From contig NZ_CM003594.1 in the NCBI RefSeq assembly GCF_001435295.1, forward strand, positions 1,240,001 to 1,304,000: DNA of 64,000 nucleotides, read 5' to 3'. Within the stretch, counting starts at the first letter, position 1. Each line of letters starts with the position of its first letter. A program made the translations under genes and the position numbers. The stretch is from Psychrobacter sp. P11F6 (GTDB lineage Bacteria; Pseudomonadota; Gammaproteobacteria; Pseudomonadales; Moraxellaceae). Positions 16,868 to 24,514 of the stretch are shown here, piece by piece. The notes under the pieces were generated by a model. It made no database searches. It was not told where the DNA came from and saw nothing but the letters and a program-made list of their open reading frames with translations.

Positions 16868-17959
16868 TTACACGTTAAAACGGAAATGCATGACATCACC
16901 GTCTTGTACGATATAAGTCTTGCCTTCTAGACGTGACTTACCAGCGGCAGCGGCGCCTTTTTCACCGCCATACTCGATAAAGTCATCATAAGCAATGACT
17001 TCGGCACGAATGAAGCCACGCTCAAAGTCAGTGTGAATCACGCCAGCTGCTTGCGGTGCGGTTGCGCCAACTGCAACCGTCCAAGCACGCACTTCTTTAA
17101 CACCAGCAGTAAAGTAAGTCTGCATATCTAGCAAATCATAACCACCGCGAATGACTTGATCAAGTCCGGCTTCTTCCATATCCATCTCAGCTAAGAAGTC
17201 TTTTTTGTCGTCTTCATCAAGCTGAGCGATTTCAGATTCGATTTGGTTGCATAGCGCGATAACGATAGAATCTTCGCCAGTCGCATAGTTGCGTACCGCA
17301 TCAAGGTAAGGGTTGTTTTCAAAGCCATCTTCACTGACGTTAGCGATATACATGGTTGGTTTTAGGGTGATTAAACCATAACTTCTGATAAGCTTTTTCT
17401 CATCAGCATCTAGGTTCGCTGCGCGTGCCGCTTTACCTTCTGCTAATAAAGGCTCAACTTTTTTAAAGATATCAAGCAATGCTTGCGCGTCTTTGTCGCC
17501 ACCTTTAGCCTTCTTGGTTTGGTTGTGAATGGCACGCTCAACGGCCTCTAAATCTGCCAATGCCAATTCAGTATTAATGGTTTCGATATCATCAATCGGG
17601 CTGACGCGACCATCAACGTGGACGACGTTGTCATCATCAAAACAGCGTACGACGTGCGCAATCGCATCAGTCTCACGGATATTGGCTAGGAACTGGTTGC
17701 CCATGCCTTCGCCTTTTGAAGCACCAGCGACTAGACCTGCGATATCCACAAACTCCATTGTCGTTGGTAATACGCGCTCAGGCTTAACGATATCAGCCAG
17801 TTTCTTTAGGCGTGGGTCAGGTACTGGTACGATACCTGTGTTGGGATCTTTGGTACAAAATGGAAAGTTTTCAGCGGCGATACCCGCTTTGGTCAACGCA
17901 TTAAACAAGGTAGATTTACCCACGTTTGGTAGGCCGACGATGCCGCAATTAAAACCCAT
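16868..17959 (-). CDS. ychF: Redox-regulated ATPase YchF (Obg family)
   Basis: Universally conserved P-loop NTPase that prefers ATP, binds ribosomes and catalase, and modulates oxidative-stress responses. G1 is [14 protein letters not shown] near residue 8, G3 DIAGLV, and the altered G4 (NVSEDG in place of NKxD) explains ATP preference. The coiled-coil insertion spans about 130-200, and the C-terminal TGS domain ends with [17 protein letters not shown]. 363 residues is the canonical length. It is usually next to pth; pth is not in view here. A hairpin terminator follows directly. Confidence 0.97.
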   Translation of the reverse strand: MGFNCGIVGLPNVGKSTLFNALTKAGIAAENFPFCTKDPNTGIVPVPDPRLKKLADIVKPERVLPTTMEFVDIAGLVAGASKGEGMGNQFLANIRETDAIAHVVRCFDDDNVVHVDGRVSPIDDIETINTELALADLEAVERAIHNQTKKAKGGDKDAQALLDIFKKVEPLLAEGKAARAANLDADEKKLIRSYGLITLKPTMYIANVSEDGFENNPYLDAVRNYATGEDSIVIALCNQIESEIAQLDEDDKKDFLAEMDMEEAGLDQVIRGGYDLLDMQTYFTAGVKEVRAWTVAVGATAPQAAGVIHTDFERGFIRAEVIAYDDFIEYGGEKGAAAAGKSRLEGKTYIVQDGDVMHFRFNV

Positions 17960-18038
17960 AACAGTCTCTCAATATAGTAATAAAATCAGTTGGTATAAAG
18001 ATTGGTTAAATGATAAATCAAAATTGGGCACATTGTAG

Positions 18039-18321
18039 CAAATTTACCTGAATAGGGGTGAGGTTGTTGTGTTGTATACTGAGATTTTGCGTTCGGTGAT
18101 GACTGGTAATTTTGCTGTTTTCTCGATTATGGTAAGCTGTGCTATAAAAGGATAGTTTGGCTTGTAGGCGTATGACAGGTAAGCGCCTACGACTCGTTAC
18201 ACTGTACGAGTAATCTTCATTATGAACACCAAGCGCTCTCAGTCAAATCTGCAAAACACTATGTATAAATGCGCCGTCTCGATAAAGGCCGCTAAAATAA
18301 AATGAAAGGCAAAACCTTATA
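18039..18321. other. Intergenic region with two small inverted repeats
   Basis: About 280 bases between divergent ychF and a helicase gene. GTAGGCG at 18164-18170 pairs with CGCCTAC at 18184-18190, and ACTCGT at 18192-18197 pairs with ACGAGT at 18206-18211, making two adjacent short hairpins without T-runs. They could be leader structures of the helicase transcript. Nothing else is seen. Confidence 0.35.
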
Positions 18322-20514
18322 ATGACTACCACGATCTTTGACACGCACCACTACAATTATCCGCAGAACTTCATTGAGATTAAGCCTAAGCTGGCGCGTC
18401 TGGAAAAGGCGATTAAAAAGCTAGAGGCAAATTTAATCGATGCTAATAATGCTGCAAATATTGAGCTGTTAAATGAAAGGCTGAATAGTGAATTAGGATT
18501 AAAAGTAGACTATGCCCGTGAACTAAATCCTGACCAGTTATTAGCAGCCACAACTATCGAAGGCAAGGTGCTAGTCATTGCTGGTGCAGGCTCTGGCAAG
18601 ACTAAAACGCTCACGTACCGTACCAGTTATTTATTAGAGAACGGGGTCACGCCCAAAAGTATCTTGCTACTGACTTTTACGCGTAAAGCAGCGAATGAAA
18701 TAAAAGGTCGCGCCAAAACCTTACTTGCGAATACCTTATTTGATAAACAGTCTGATGAAGACTTGGTAAAGGATAAGCTGCCAACTGATAAACGGCTCAA
18801 CGATATCACCAGTGGTACTTTTCACTCATTCTGCAATATGCTGCTGCGTCAATATTCAGGTTTATTGGGCATTAATCCGCGATTTACGATTTTAGACACG
18901 GGCGATAGCGAAGATGCCATCGACTTAATTCATAAAGAAAAGAAGTATCCTGCGCAAACCAAAAGCCAAGCCTTTCCGCGTAAGAAGACACTGCAAAATA
19001 TCATCTCTAGCTCTCGGAATAGACGCATTCATATCCGCGATTTAATCGAAAGCAGTTATCCTGATATCGCCGTACATATTCCGATTATCGAACAATTGGC
19101 GGTCGATTTTCATGAGTATAAGCGTGCCAATCACCTCTACGACTTTGATGATATTATCAGTCAGGTCGTGCGTCATTTGAAGACGAATGATACCTTTCGC
19201 CAAATGCTACAAAACCAATATCGCTACATTATGGTTGATGAATATCAAGACACCAATATTCCGCAAAAGCAGCTGATAGATTTGATTAGTAAACCTGAGT
19301 CGGTATCGCTGATGGTCGTTGGTGATGACAACCAGAGTATTTATGCTTTTCGCGGTGCCAATTACGAAAACATTCTGTTATTCGGTGAGACCTATCCCGA
19401 TGCCAAGCTGATTAAGCTCGAGCAAAACTATCGCAGTACGCCTGCTGTTTTAGATTATATCAATGCTTTGTCCGTGCAAATCACGCTAGGTTATCAAAAA
19501 CAATTGTACTCTGGTGCATCGATAAGTGGGCATAAGCCAGTGTTTAGCCGCCTAAGTAATGAGACAAAAGAAGCCAAGTATATCGCCGATAAAATCATCG
19601 AGCTAAAGTCAGATCATGATTATGATGATTTTGCGGTACTGTGTCGCACATCCTTTCAATCTAACTATGTCCAGCTAGAGTTTATGGAGCGTCATATTCC
19701 ATTCATTGTGGTGGGCGGTATCAAGTTCATTGAAAGGCGACATATCAAAGACGTTTTGGCCTTTGTTAAAGTCCTCTATAACCCGAATGATACGATTGCA
19801 TGGCATCGTATTTTAACCTTATTCCAAGGCGTGGGAATAGTCACCGCGACGCGTTTGACCCAAGCGATTAATGCCGATAACAACTCCTTTGAGCCATTAC
19901 TTACGGCGAAGTTTGCTAAAAAAAGTATACAGCTTGAACCTTTATACAATACGCTCACTAAAGCAAATCAAGCTGAATCCGTCGAGACGGTCATTGAGCT
20001 GATTTTAGAGTTCTATATTCCTGTCCTAAAAACGATTGAGGAAAATTGGCGAGAGCGCAAGGAGGACTTTCGTGTGCTCAAAAATTTGGCAATAGAACAC
20101 AGTAGCCTTGATAACTTCTTAGAAAATTTGGCACTCGATCCGCCTAACGATTCGGTCGCAGCCATGGAGAAACCAGAAGATAATGACACAGATAAAGTGA
20201 CGATTTCGACCATTCACAGTGCGAAGGGGCTGGAGTGGCCAGTGGTGTTTGTTAACTCATTGGTCGATGGTATCACGCCGCACTATCGCTCTTTGGATGA
20301 CTTTGAGGCGCTAGAAGAGGAGCGTAAGTTATTTTATGTTGCTTGTAGTCGGGCCAAGAGCCAATTATTTTTAACCGCTCCCGATTATTTTTCAAGTTAC
20401 TCAGGATACTTCGATAAAGTCTCACGCTTCATCGCAGAGCTATCTGCTGATGAGGTAACGGTCGAGACAATTAAAAAGACTATAGATGAGAGTGATGATC
20501 CAGTATGGTGGTAA
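18322..20514 (+). CDS. UvrD/Rep-type SF1A DNA helicase
   Basis: 3'-5' superfamily 1A helicase. After an N-terminal stretch of about 70 residues with a helical Lys-rich segment come motif Q (LNPDQLLAA), Walker A AGAGSGKT at 87-94, motif Ia (LLLTFTRKAANEI), Walker B MVDEYQDTN, motif III VVGDDNQSIYAFRGA, motif IV LEQNYRST, motif V TISTIHSAKGLEWPVVFV and motif VI EERKLFYVACSRAK. All motifs are intact. Its 730 residues and N-terminal leader differ from canonical UvrD (about 720, no such leader) and Rep, so it is more likely an extra accessory helicase. Start ATG at 18322 follows GAAAGG. It borders the FGE-fold cluster and faces another helicase-nuclease; a link to phage defence is possible but unproven. 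Confidence 0.88.
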   Translation: MTTTIFDTHHYNYPQNFIEIKPKLARLEKAIKKLEANLIDANNAANIELLNERLNSELGLKVDYARELNPDQLLAATTIEGKVLVIAGAGSGKTKTLTYRTSYLLENGVTPKSILLLTFTRKAANEIKGRAKTLLANTLFDKQSDEDLVKDKLPTDKRLNDITSGTFHSFCNMLLRQYSGLLGINPRFTILDTGDSEDAIDLIHKEKKYPAQTKSQAFPRKKTLQNIISSSRNRRIHIRDLIESSYPDIAVHIPIIEQLAVDFHEYKRANHLYDFDDIISQVVRHLKTNDTFRQMLQNQYRYIMVDEYQDTNIPQKQLIDLISKPESVSLMVVGDDNQSIYAFRGANYENILLFGETYPDAKLIKLEQNYRSTPAVLDYINALSVQITLGYQKQLYSGASISGHKPVFSRLSNETKEAKYIADKIIELKSDHDYDDFAVLCRTSFQSNYVQLEFMERHIPFIVVGGIKFIERRHIKDVLAFVKVLYNPNDTIAWHRILTLFQGVGIVTATRLTQAINADNNSFEPLLTAKFAKKSIQLEPLYNTLTKANQAESVETVIELILEFYIPVLKTIEENWRERKEDFRVLKNLAIEHSSLDNFLENLALDPPNDSVAAMEKPEDNDTDKVTISTIHSAKGLEWPVVFVNSLVDGITPHYRSLDDFEALEEERKLFYVACSRAKSQLFLTAPDYFSSYSGYFDKVSRFIAELSADEVTVETIKKTIDESDDPVWW

Positions 20515-20648
20515 GTAGTTTTTTCATATTCAAGCTCTTAAATTTGTTTATAGTCGTTCAGTCTTTGACAGTTTTAAAGATACATCACCAATCAAAAGAA
20601 ATGGTGATGATACTTATGATGTCTAACCAATCAGAGCGTAATGTTTCT

Positions 20649-21632
20649 TTATGACATAGACTTACTAAAATTAGCCACACAACGTGCAGAAGTGAAAGCA
20701 TTTTGATTCACATTAGTATCATCAGATATTAGAGGCGGGTTTGGTTGTTTCTGAAATCGCTTAATGGTAACTGCACCTCCCGCATGTACATTACCTGCTG
20801 AGCCTTCAGTAGCAGTCACACCTCGTAATACTTTCTCAGTGCCTGTCTCTGATCCTTGCGGGTTATGCTCTGGACTATTAGTATAATATTCTGGATCGTA
20901 CCAATCGATCATCCATTCGTAGTTTTGATTGACTAAATCATAGAGTCCTAGAAGATTAGGAGGATAGAATCCCAACATAGGAACCGCTAAAGAAGTATTA
21001 TATTTATTGCTAAACTTACTTTGCTCTTCATACGTCCACATATTACGTCCAGGATCTATCTCTCCCGTATCGGTTGGAAATAATATATATTGTCCGCGAT
21101 TACGCGCAGCATATTCCCACTGTGCTTCGGTTGGCAGGCTCATGGGTACATCTAGCTGTTGACCTAACCATTGACAGTAGTGCTGTGCCGTTTGCCAATT
21201 AATACCAGCTGCTGCATTCGGTTGGCGTATCTCTATTGTTATAGGTTGCATTCCCTCTTCATCTTGCCCTGTTGCCATACTATAGATATCAAAGTCGCTA
21301 TAGGTTGCCTTGTAGGCATTCATACTAAAGCTATCAAGCGTCACTTTATGCAGCGGTTTATTATCAGATTGTCCAGTTAAGGGCAAGCCATCGGTCCAGT
21401 CGAGCTTAGGACCAAAATCACCCATCTCAAAGCTGCCACCTTCAATAAAGCGCATATTGGCTTTTTGCTTCGCTAAAAAGTCGTCTAACTGTTGTTGTTC
21501 AGCATCGGTTAAATTGCTACGGGTTTGCGGAACACCATTACTATCTGCCGTTGCTACAGCCTCTTTAGCGCAGGCAGTCATAGTAAATAGCGGCATAATA
21601 AATAAAGATACGAATAGAGGCTTAAGCGTCAT
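20649..21632 (-). CDS. FGE/SUMF1-fold lipoprotein, copy 1
   Basis: Exported protein of the formylglycine-generating-enzyme (SUMF1) fold. The signal MTLKPLFVSLFIMPLF ends in MTAC, a usable lipobox. The domain begins MRFIEGGSFEMGDFG and includes AAGINWQTAQHYCQWLGQQ, LPTEAQWEYAARNRG and the C-terminal TSARCVAN. The domain is best known from enzymes that oxidise a sulphatase cysteine, but the family includes many members that lack the catalytic cysteine pair and bind ligands. Here only the Cys of HYCQW and RCVA remain after the lipid Cys, so enzymatic function is doubtful. It is first of three tandem paralogues, all on this strand, each with its own conserved promoter. The role is unknown. Confidence 0.85.
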   Translation of the reverse strand: MTLKPLFVSLFIMPLFTMTACAKEAVATADSNGVPQTRSNLTDAEQQQLDDFLAKQKANMRFIEGGSFEMGDFGPKLDWTDGLPLTGQSDNKPLHKVTLDSFSMNAYKATYSDFDIYSMATGQDEEGMQPITIEIRQPNAAAGINWQTAQHYCQWLGQQLDVPMSLPTEAQWEYAARNRGQYILFPTDTGEIDPGRNMWTYEEQSKFSNKYNTSLAVPMLGFYPPNLLGLYDLVNQNYEWMIDWYDPEYYTNSPEHNPQGSETGTEKVLRGVTATEGSAGNVHAGGAVTIKRFQKQPNPPLISDDTNVNQNAFTSARCVANFSKSMS

Positions 21633-21670
21633 AATAAGCTACAGTGATATTTTGTTGAGAATTAAGAAGG

Positions 21671-21700
21671 ATTATACTAATAATTTAATGGGGTTGTCTG
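21671..21700 (-). promoter_or_regulatory. Promoter of FGE copy 1
   Basis: On the minus strand CAGACA (21700-21695) and TATAAT (21676-21671) are spaced by 18 bases. The same pair with the same spacing precedes all three paralogues, while flanking bases vary, which supports a conserved promoter. Confidence 0.6.
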
Positions 21701-21817
21701 AGTGTAAATATTAAACTACTGTCGATATATTTCGGGTTAATAAAGAGGTTCAAAAACACCGGCGCGTAGTACGATATATTTATCAATCGTGGTAATGTCA
21801 ATGACTATGAATTTTAT
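21694..21817. repeat. Direct repeat A, first copy
   Basis: 124 bases identical to 22993-23116, offset by 1299 bases. It covers the upstream flank of FGE copy 1 and the beginning of a truncated coding fragment. The identity ends sharply; beyond it the two copies differ by scattered third-position changes. It marks a duplicated module or recent gene conversion. Confidence 0.9.
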
Positions 21818-21898
21818 ACAGCCAAAAATCCGCAACGCTTCGATGTCAGTATCTTAAACTCTAGAGACAAACCAGCTGATGGTATTTACCAAGCTTAA
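21770..21898 (+). pseudogene. C-terminal coding remnant, first copy
   Basis: Open frame reading YDIFINRGNVNDYEFY and on to DKPADGIYQA then TAA, 42 codons. A TAG stop lies directly before it and there is no start codon, so it cannot be expressed alone. The second copy 1.3 kb away differs mainly at third codon positions, showing the sequence was once under protein selection. I do not recognise the family. Confidence 0.6.
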
Positions 21899-21932
21899 GG
21901 TATACCGCAATAAAAAAGTGTTGCACAAGTGA

Positions 21933-22931
21933 TTAGTTTATCGCTTGTGTACTATTAGCCACGCAGCGAGCTGAGGTACTATAATCATAATTGCTCTTAC
22001 CTTCGTGCTCTTTCTTTTCAGACTCATCAGTAGGCGTAGTTGGCAAACGTTTTATTCGCATGATAGTAATTGACCCATTGGCTAGAATGTTTTGTGCCGA
22101 ACCCCAATCAGCATTGACAGAGCGTACCACTTTCTCCGTTCCTGTCTTAGGGCCTTGCGGATTGTGTTCAGGACTATTGGCATAATAATCCTCGCTATAC
22201 CAGTCAGTCATCCATTCAAGATTTTGATTGGTCATGTCATACAGTCCTAATGGATTCGGCGGGTATAAACCGACAGTAGTTATAGCTAGGCTGGTTCGAT
22301 ACTTATCTGAAAGATTTGACTTTTCATCAAACGTCCATATATTACGCCCACCGTTTATGTGACCGTTATCAGTTGGGAACAGTACATACTTACCACGATT
22401 GCGTGCGGCATATTCCCACTGTGCTTCAGTCGATAGATTCATGGGTACGTCCAACTGCTGCCCGAGCCATTGGCAGTAATTTTGGGCCGTCTGCCAATTG
22501 ATGCCAGCAGCGGCATTATCAAGGCGTACCTTAATGTTGTATTTTTGCATTCCTACTTTTTCTTGTCCCGTTGCCATACTATAGATATCGAAGTCACTAT
22601 AAGTCGCTTTATAAGCATTCATGCTAAAACTATCGAGCGTAACCTTGTGCAGTGGTTTATTGTCTCTTTCGCTCCTAATAGGACCGCCACCATTGATAGT
22701 CACTTTAGAGCCGAAGTCGCCCATCTCATAGCTACCGCCTTCGATAAAACGCATATTCGTTTTTTGCTGCGCTACAAAGTCTGCTAACTGTTGCTGCTCT
22801 TCTGTAGTGAGATCAGCTTTGGTTTGCGGCACACCATCGCTATCCACCGAAGTCGCAGGTTCTTTGGCACAAGCAGTTATGGCAAATAGCGGTAAGATAA
22901 ACAAAGATACGAATAAAGGCTTAAGCGTCAT
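21933..22931 (-). CDS. FGE/SUMF1-fold lipoprotein, copy 2
   Basis: Second paralogue, 332 residues. The signal MTLKPLFVSLFILPLF ends with ITAC, a good lipobox, so it should be lipid-anchored. It shares with its neighbours MRFIEGGSYEMGDFGSK, KPLHKVTLDSFSMNAYKATY, DFDIYSMATGQEK, AAGINWQTAQNYCQWLG, STEAQWEYAARNRGKY and TSARCVAN. Copies 2 and 3 are nearer to each other than to copy 1, for example both have the VTINGGGPIRSE-type loop. Differences concentrate around the predicted ligand-facing loops (after GQEKVGMQ, and the KRLPTTPTDESEKKEHEG stretch), a pattern that would fit diversification of binding. Role unknown. Confidence 0.85.
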   Translation of the reverse strand: MTLKPLFVSLFILPLFAITACAKEPATSVDSDGVPQTKADLTTEEQQQLADFVAQQKTNMRFIEGGSYEMGDFGSKVTINGGGPIRSERDNKPLHKVTLDSFSMNAYKATYSDFDIYSMATGQEKVGMQKYNIKVRLDNAAAGINWQTAQNYCQWLGQQLDVPMNLSTEAQWEYAARNRGKYVLFPTDNGHINGGRNIWTFDEKSNLSDKYRTSLAITTVGLYPPNPLGLYDMTNQNLEWMTDWYSEDYYANSPEHNPQGPKTGTEKVVRSVNADWGSAQNILANGSITIMRIKRLPTTPTDESEKKEHEGKSNYDYSTSARCVANSTQAIN

Positions 22932-22969
22932 AATAAGCTACAGTGATGTTTTGTTGTGAATTTAGAAGG

Positions 22970-22999
22970 ATTATACTAACAATTTGATGGGATTGTCTG
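22970..22999 (-). promoter_or_regulatory. Promoter of FGE copy 2
   Basis: Minus-strand CAGACA (22999-22994) and TATAAT (22975-22970), spaced by 18 bases exactly as in copies 1 and 3. Confidence 0.6.
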
Positions 23000-23116
23000 A
23001 GTGTAAATATTAAACTACTGTCGATATATTTCGGGTTAATAAAGAGGTTCAAAAACACCGGCGCGTAGTACGATATATTTATCAATCGTGGTAATGTCAA
23101 TGACTATGAATTTTAT
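22993..23116. repeat. Direct repeat A, second copy
   Basis: 124 bases identical to 21694-21817, with the same position relative to FGE copy 2 as the first has to copy 1. Only the first few bases have a counterpart upstream of copy 3, so the third module has lost or never had it. Confidence 0.9.
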
Positions 23117-23197
23117 GCAGCCAAAAACCCGCAGCACTTTGATGTTAGTATTTTAAATCCAAGAGACAAACCAGTTGATGGCATCTATCATGCTTAA
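23069..23197 (+). pseudogene. C-terminal coding remnant, second copy
   Basis: Same 42-codon remnant as at 21770, ending DKPVDGIYHA then TAA, again directly preceded by an in-frame TAG and lacking a start. About ten of the thirteen or so codon differences to the first copy are synonymous or conservative. Confidence 0.6.
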
Positions 23198-23231
23198 GAT
23201 ATGTTTCGACGCTAACATATTGCACAAATAA

Positions 23232-24209
23232 TTAATTGAGCGCTTGCTGCCTATTAGCGACACAGCGAGCTGAAGTTTGTCGGTTAGGGTTTATTCTTGG
23301 GTTATCATCTATCAATGGTGGATTAGGTAAACGCTTGATGCGCATTAATGTAATACTCCCATTGGCCCTTACATTCTGTGCATCTCCCCATTCAACATTG
23401 ACAGAGCGCACCACTTTTTCAGTGCCTGTCTTAGGGCCTTGGGGATTATGCTCAGGGCTATTGGCATAATAATCCTCGCTATACCAGTCGGTCATCCATT
23501 CGTTATTCTGGTTGGTCAGATCATAAAAACCTAATGGACTGGGCGGGTACAGACCTACAATAGGTACCTTAAGAGTAGTATCATATTTACTTGATAATTC
23601 ATTCAACTCATCGTATGTAGCTATATTACGTCCACCGTTTATCCATCCGTTATCGGTTGGGAATAGCACATATTTGCCACGATTACGTGCGGCATATTCC
23701 CATTGTGCTTCCGTTGGCAAGCTCATTGGTACGTCCAACTGCTGACCGAGCCATTGGCAGTAATTTTGGGCCGTTTGCCAGTTGATACCAGCTGCAACAT
23801 CAACTCCACGTACTCTAGTATTATTTTCTTGCATTCCTACTTTTTCTTGTCCCGTTGCCATACTATAGATATCGAAGTCACTATAAGTCGCTTTATAAGC
23901 ATTCATGCTAAAGCTATCGAGCGTTACTTTATGAAGTGGCTTATTGTCACTTTCACTCCTGATAGGACCACCATCATTGATAGTCACTTTAGAACCAAAG
24001 TCACCCATCTCATAGCTACCGCCTTCAATAAAGCGCATATTCTCTTTTTGCTGGGCTACAAAGTTAGCTAGTTGCTGCTGTTCAGCATCGGTTAAATTGT
24101 CTCGAGTTTTCGGGATGCCGTCGCTATCAACCGAAGGCTCTTTGGCATAGGCAGTCATAGTAAATAGCGGCAAGATAAACAAAGATACGAATAAAGGCTT
24201 AAGCGTCAT
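23232..24209 (-). CDS. FGE/SUMF1-fold exported protein, copy 3 (lipobox lost)
   Basis: Third paralogue, 325 residues, with the same domain order as copies 1 and 2 (MRFIEGGSYEMGDFGSK, NYCQWLGQQLDVPMSLPTEAQWEYAARNRG, TSARCVAN). The signal peptide MTLKPLFVSLFILPLF is intact, but the lipid-accepting Cys is replaced: the sequence reads MTAYAKE where the others read TACAKE. The codon is TAT instead of TGT/TGC. TAYA-K would instead suit signal peptidase I, so this copy is likely a soluble periplasmic protein. A loop GVDVAAGINW replaces the Asn-containing loop of the others. Role unknown. Confidence 0.84.
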   Translation of the reverse strand: MTLKPLFVSLFILPLFTMTAYAKEPSVDSDGIPKTRDNLTDAEQQQLANFVAQQKENMRFIEGGSYEMGDFGSKVTINDGGPIRSESDNKPLHKVTLDSFSMNAYKATYSDFDIYSMATGQEKVGMQENNTRVRGVDVAAGINWQTAQNYCQWLGQQLDVPMSLPTEAQWEYAARNRGKYVLFPTDNGWINGGRNIATYDELNELSSKYDTTLKVPIVGLYPPSPLGFYDLTNQNNEWMTDWYSEDYYANSPEHNPQGPKTGTEKVVRSVNVEWGDAQNVRANGSITLMRIKRLPNPPLIDDNPRINPNRQTSARCVANRQQALN

Positions 24210-24514
24210 AACAGGCTACAGTGATATTTTGTTGAGAATTTAAGGAAATTATACTAATAATTTTATGGGATTGTCTGAACATAAAAAGCGAATTAATATC
24301 GATATTTATTAAGTTGATAAAACACAATTCCAAAGTATGATATCTGGTGCCTTATCGTCATCCAGTATTTATCAAGCAACGGTTGTAGAGCACTGTTCAG
24401 TATCTGTAGATGATTCATACTCGTTTTTCAATGTTTGAGCCTGACTTTGATATCGTTTATGTTCCTGATATTTAAGTGTCTACCAACTCGCTGGATACGA
24501 CTATCTTTTACGGT
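24210..24514. other. Spacer between FGE cluster and helicase-nuclease gene
   Basis: About 305 bases. The first 70 hold the conserved promoter region of copy 3. The remainder, from about 24280, is diverged from repeat A and contains no coding frame or terminator hairpin that I can support. Confidence 0.4.
24248..24277 (-). promoter_or_regulatory. Promoter of FGE copy 3
   Basis: Minus-strand CAGACA (24277-24272) and TATAAT (24253-24248), with the same 18-base spacing as in the other two modules. Confidence 0.6.

Noticed and set aside
17529..18038. 169-codon open frame on the plus strand over ychF
   Set aside because: It lies antisense to the universally conserved ychF, has no ribosome binding site and no recognisable domain; the frame is a by-product of ychF codon use.
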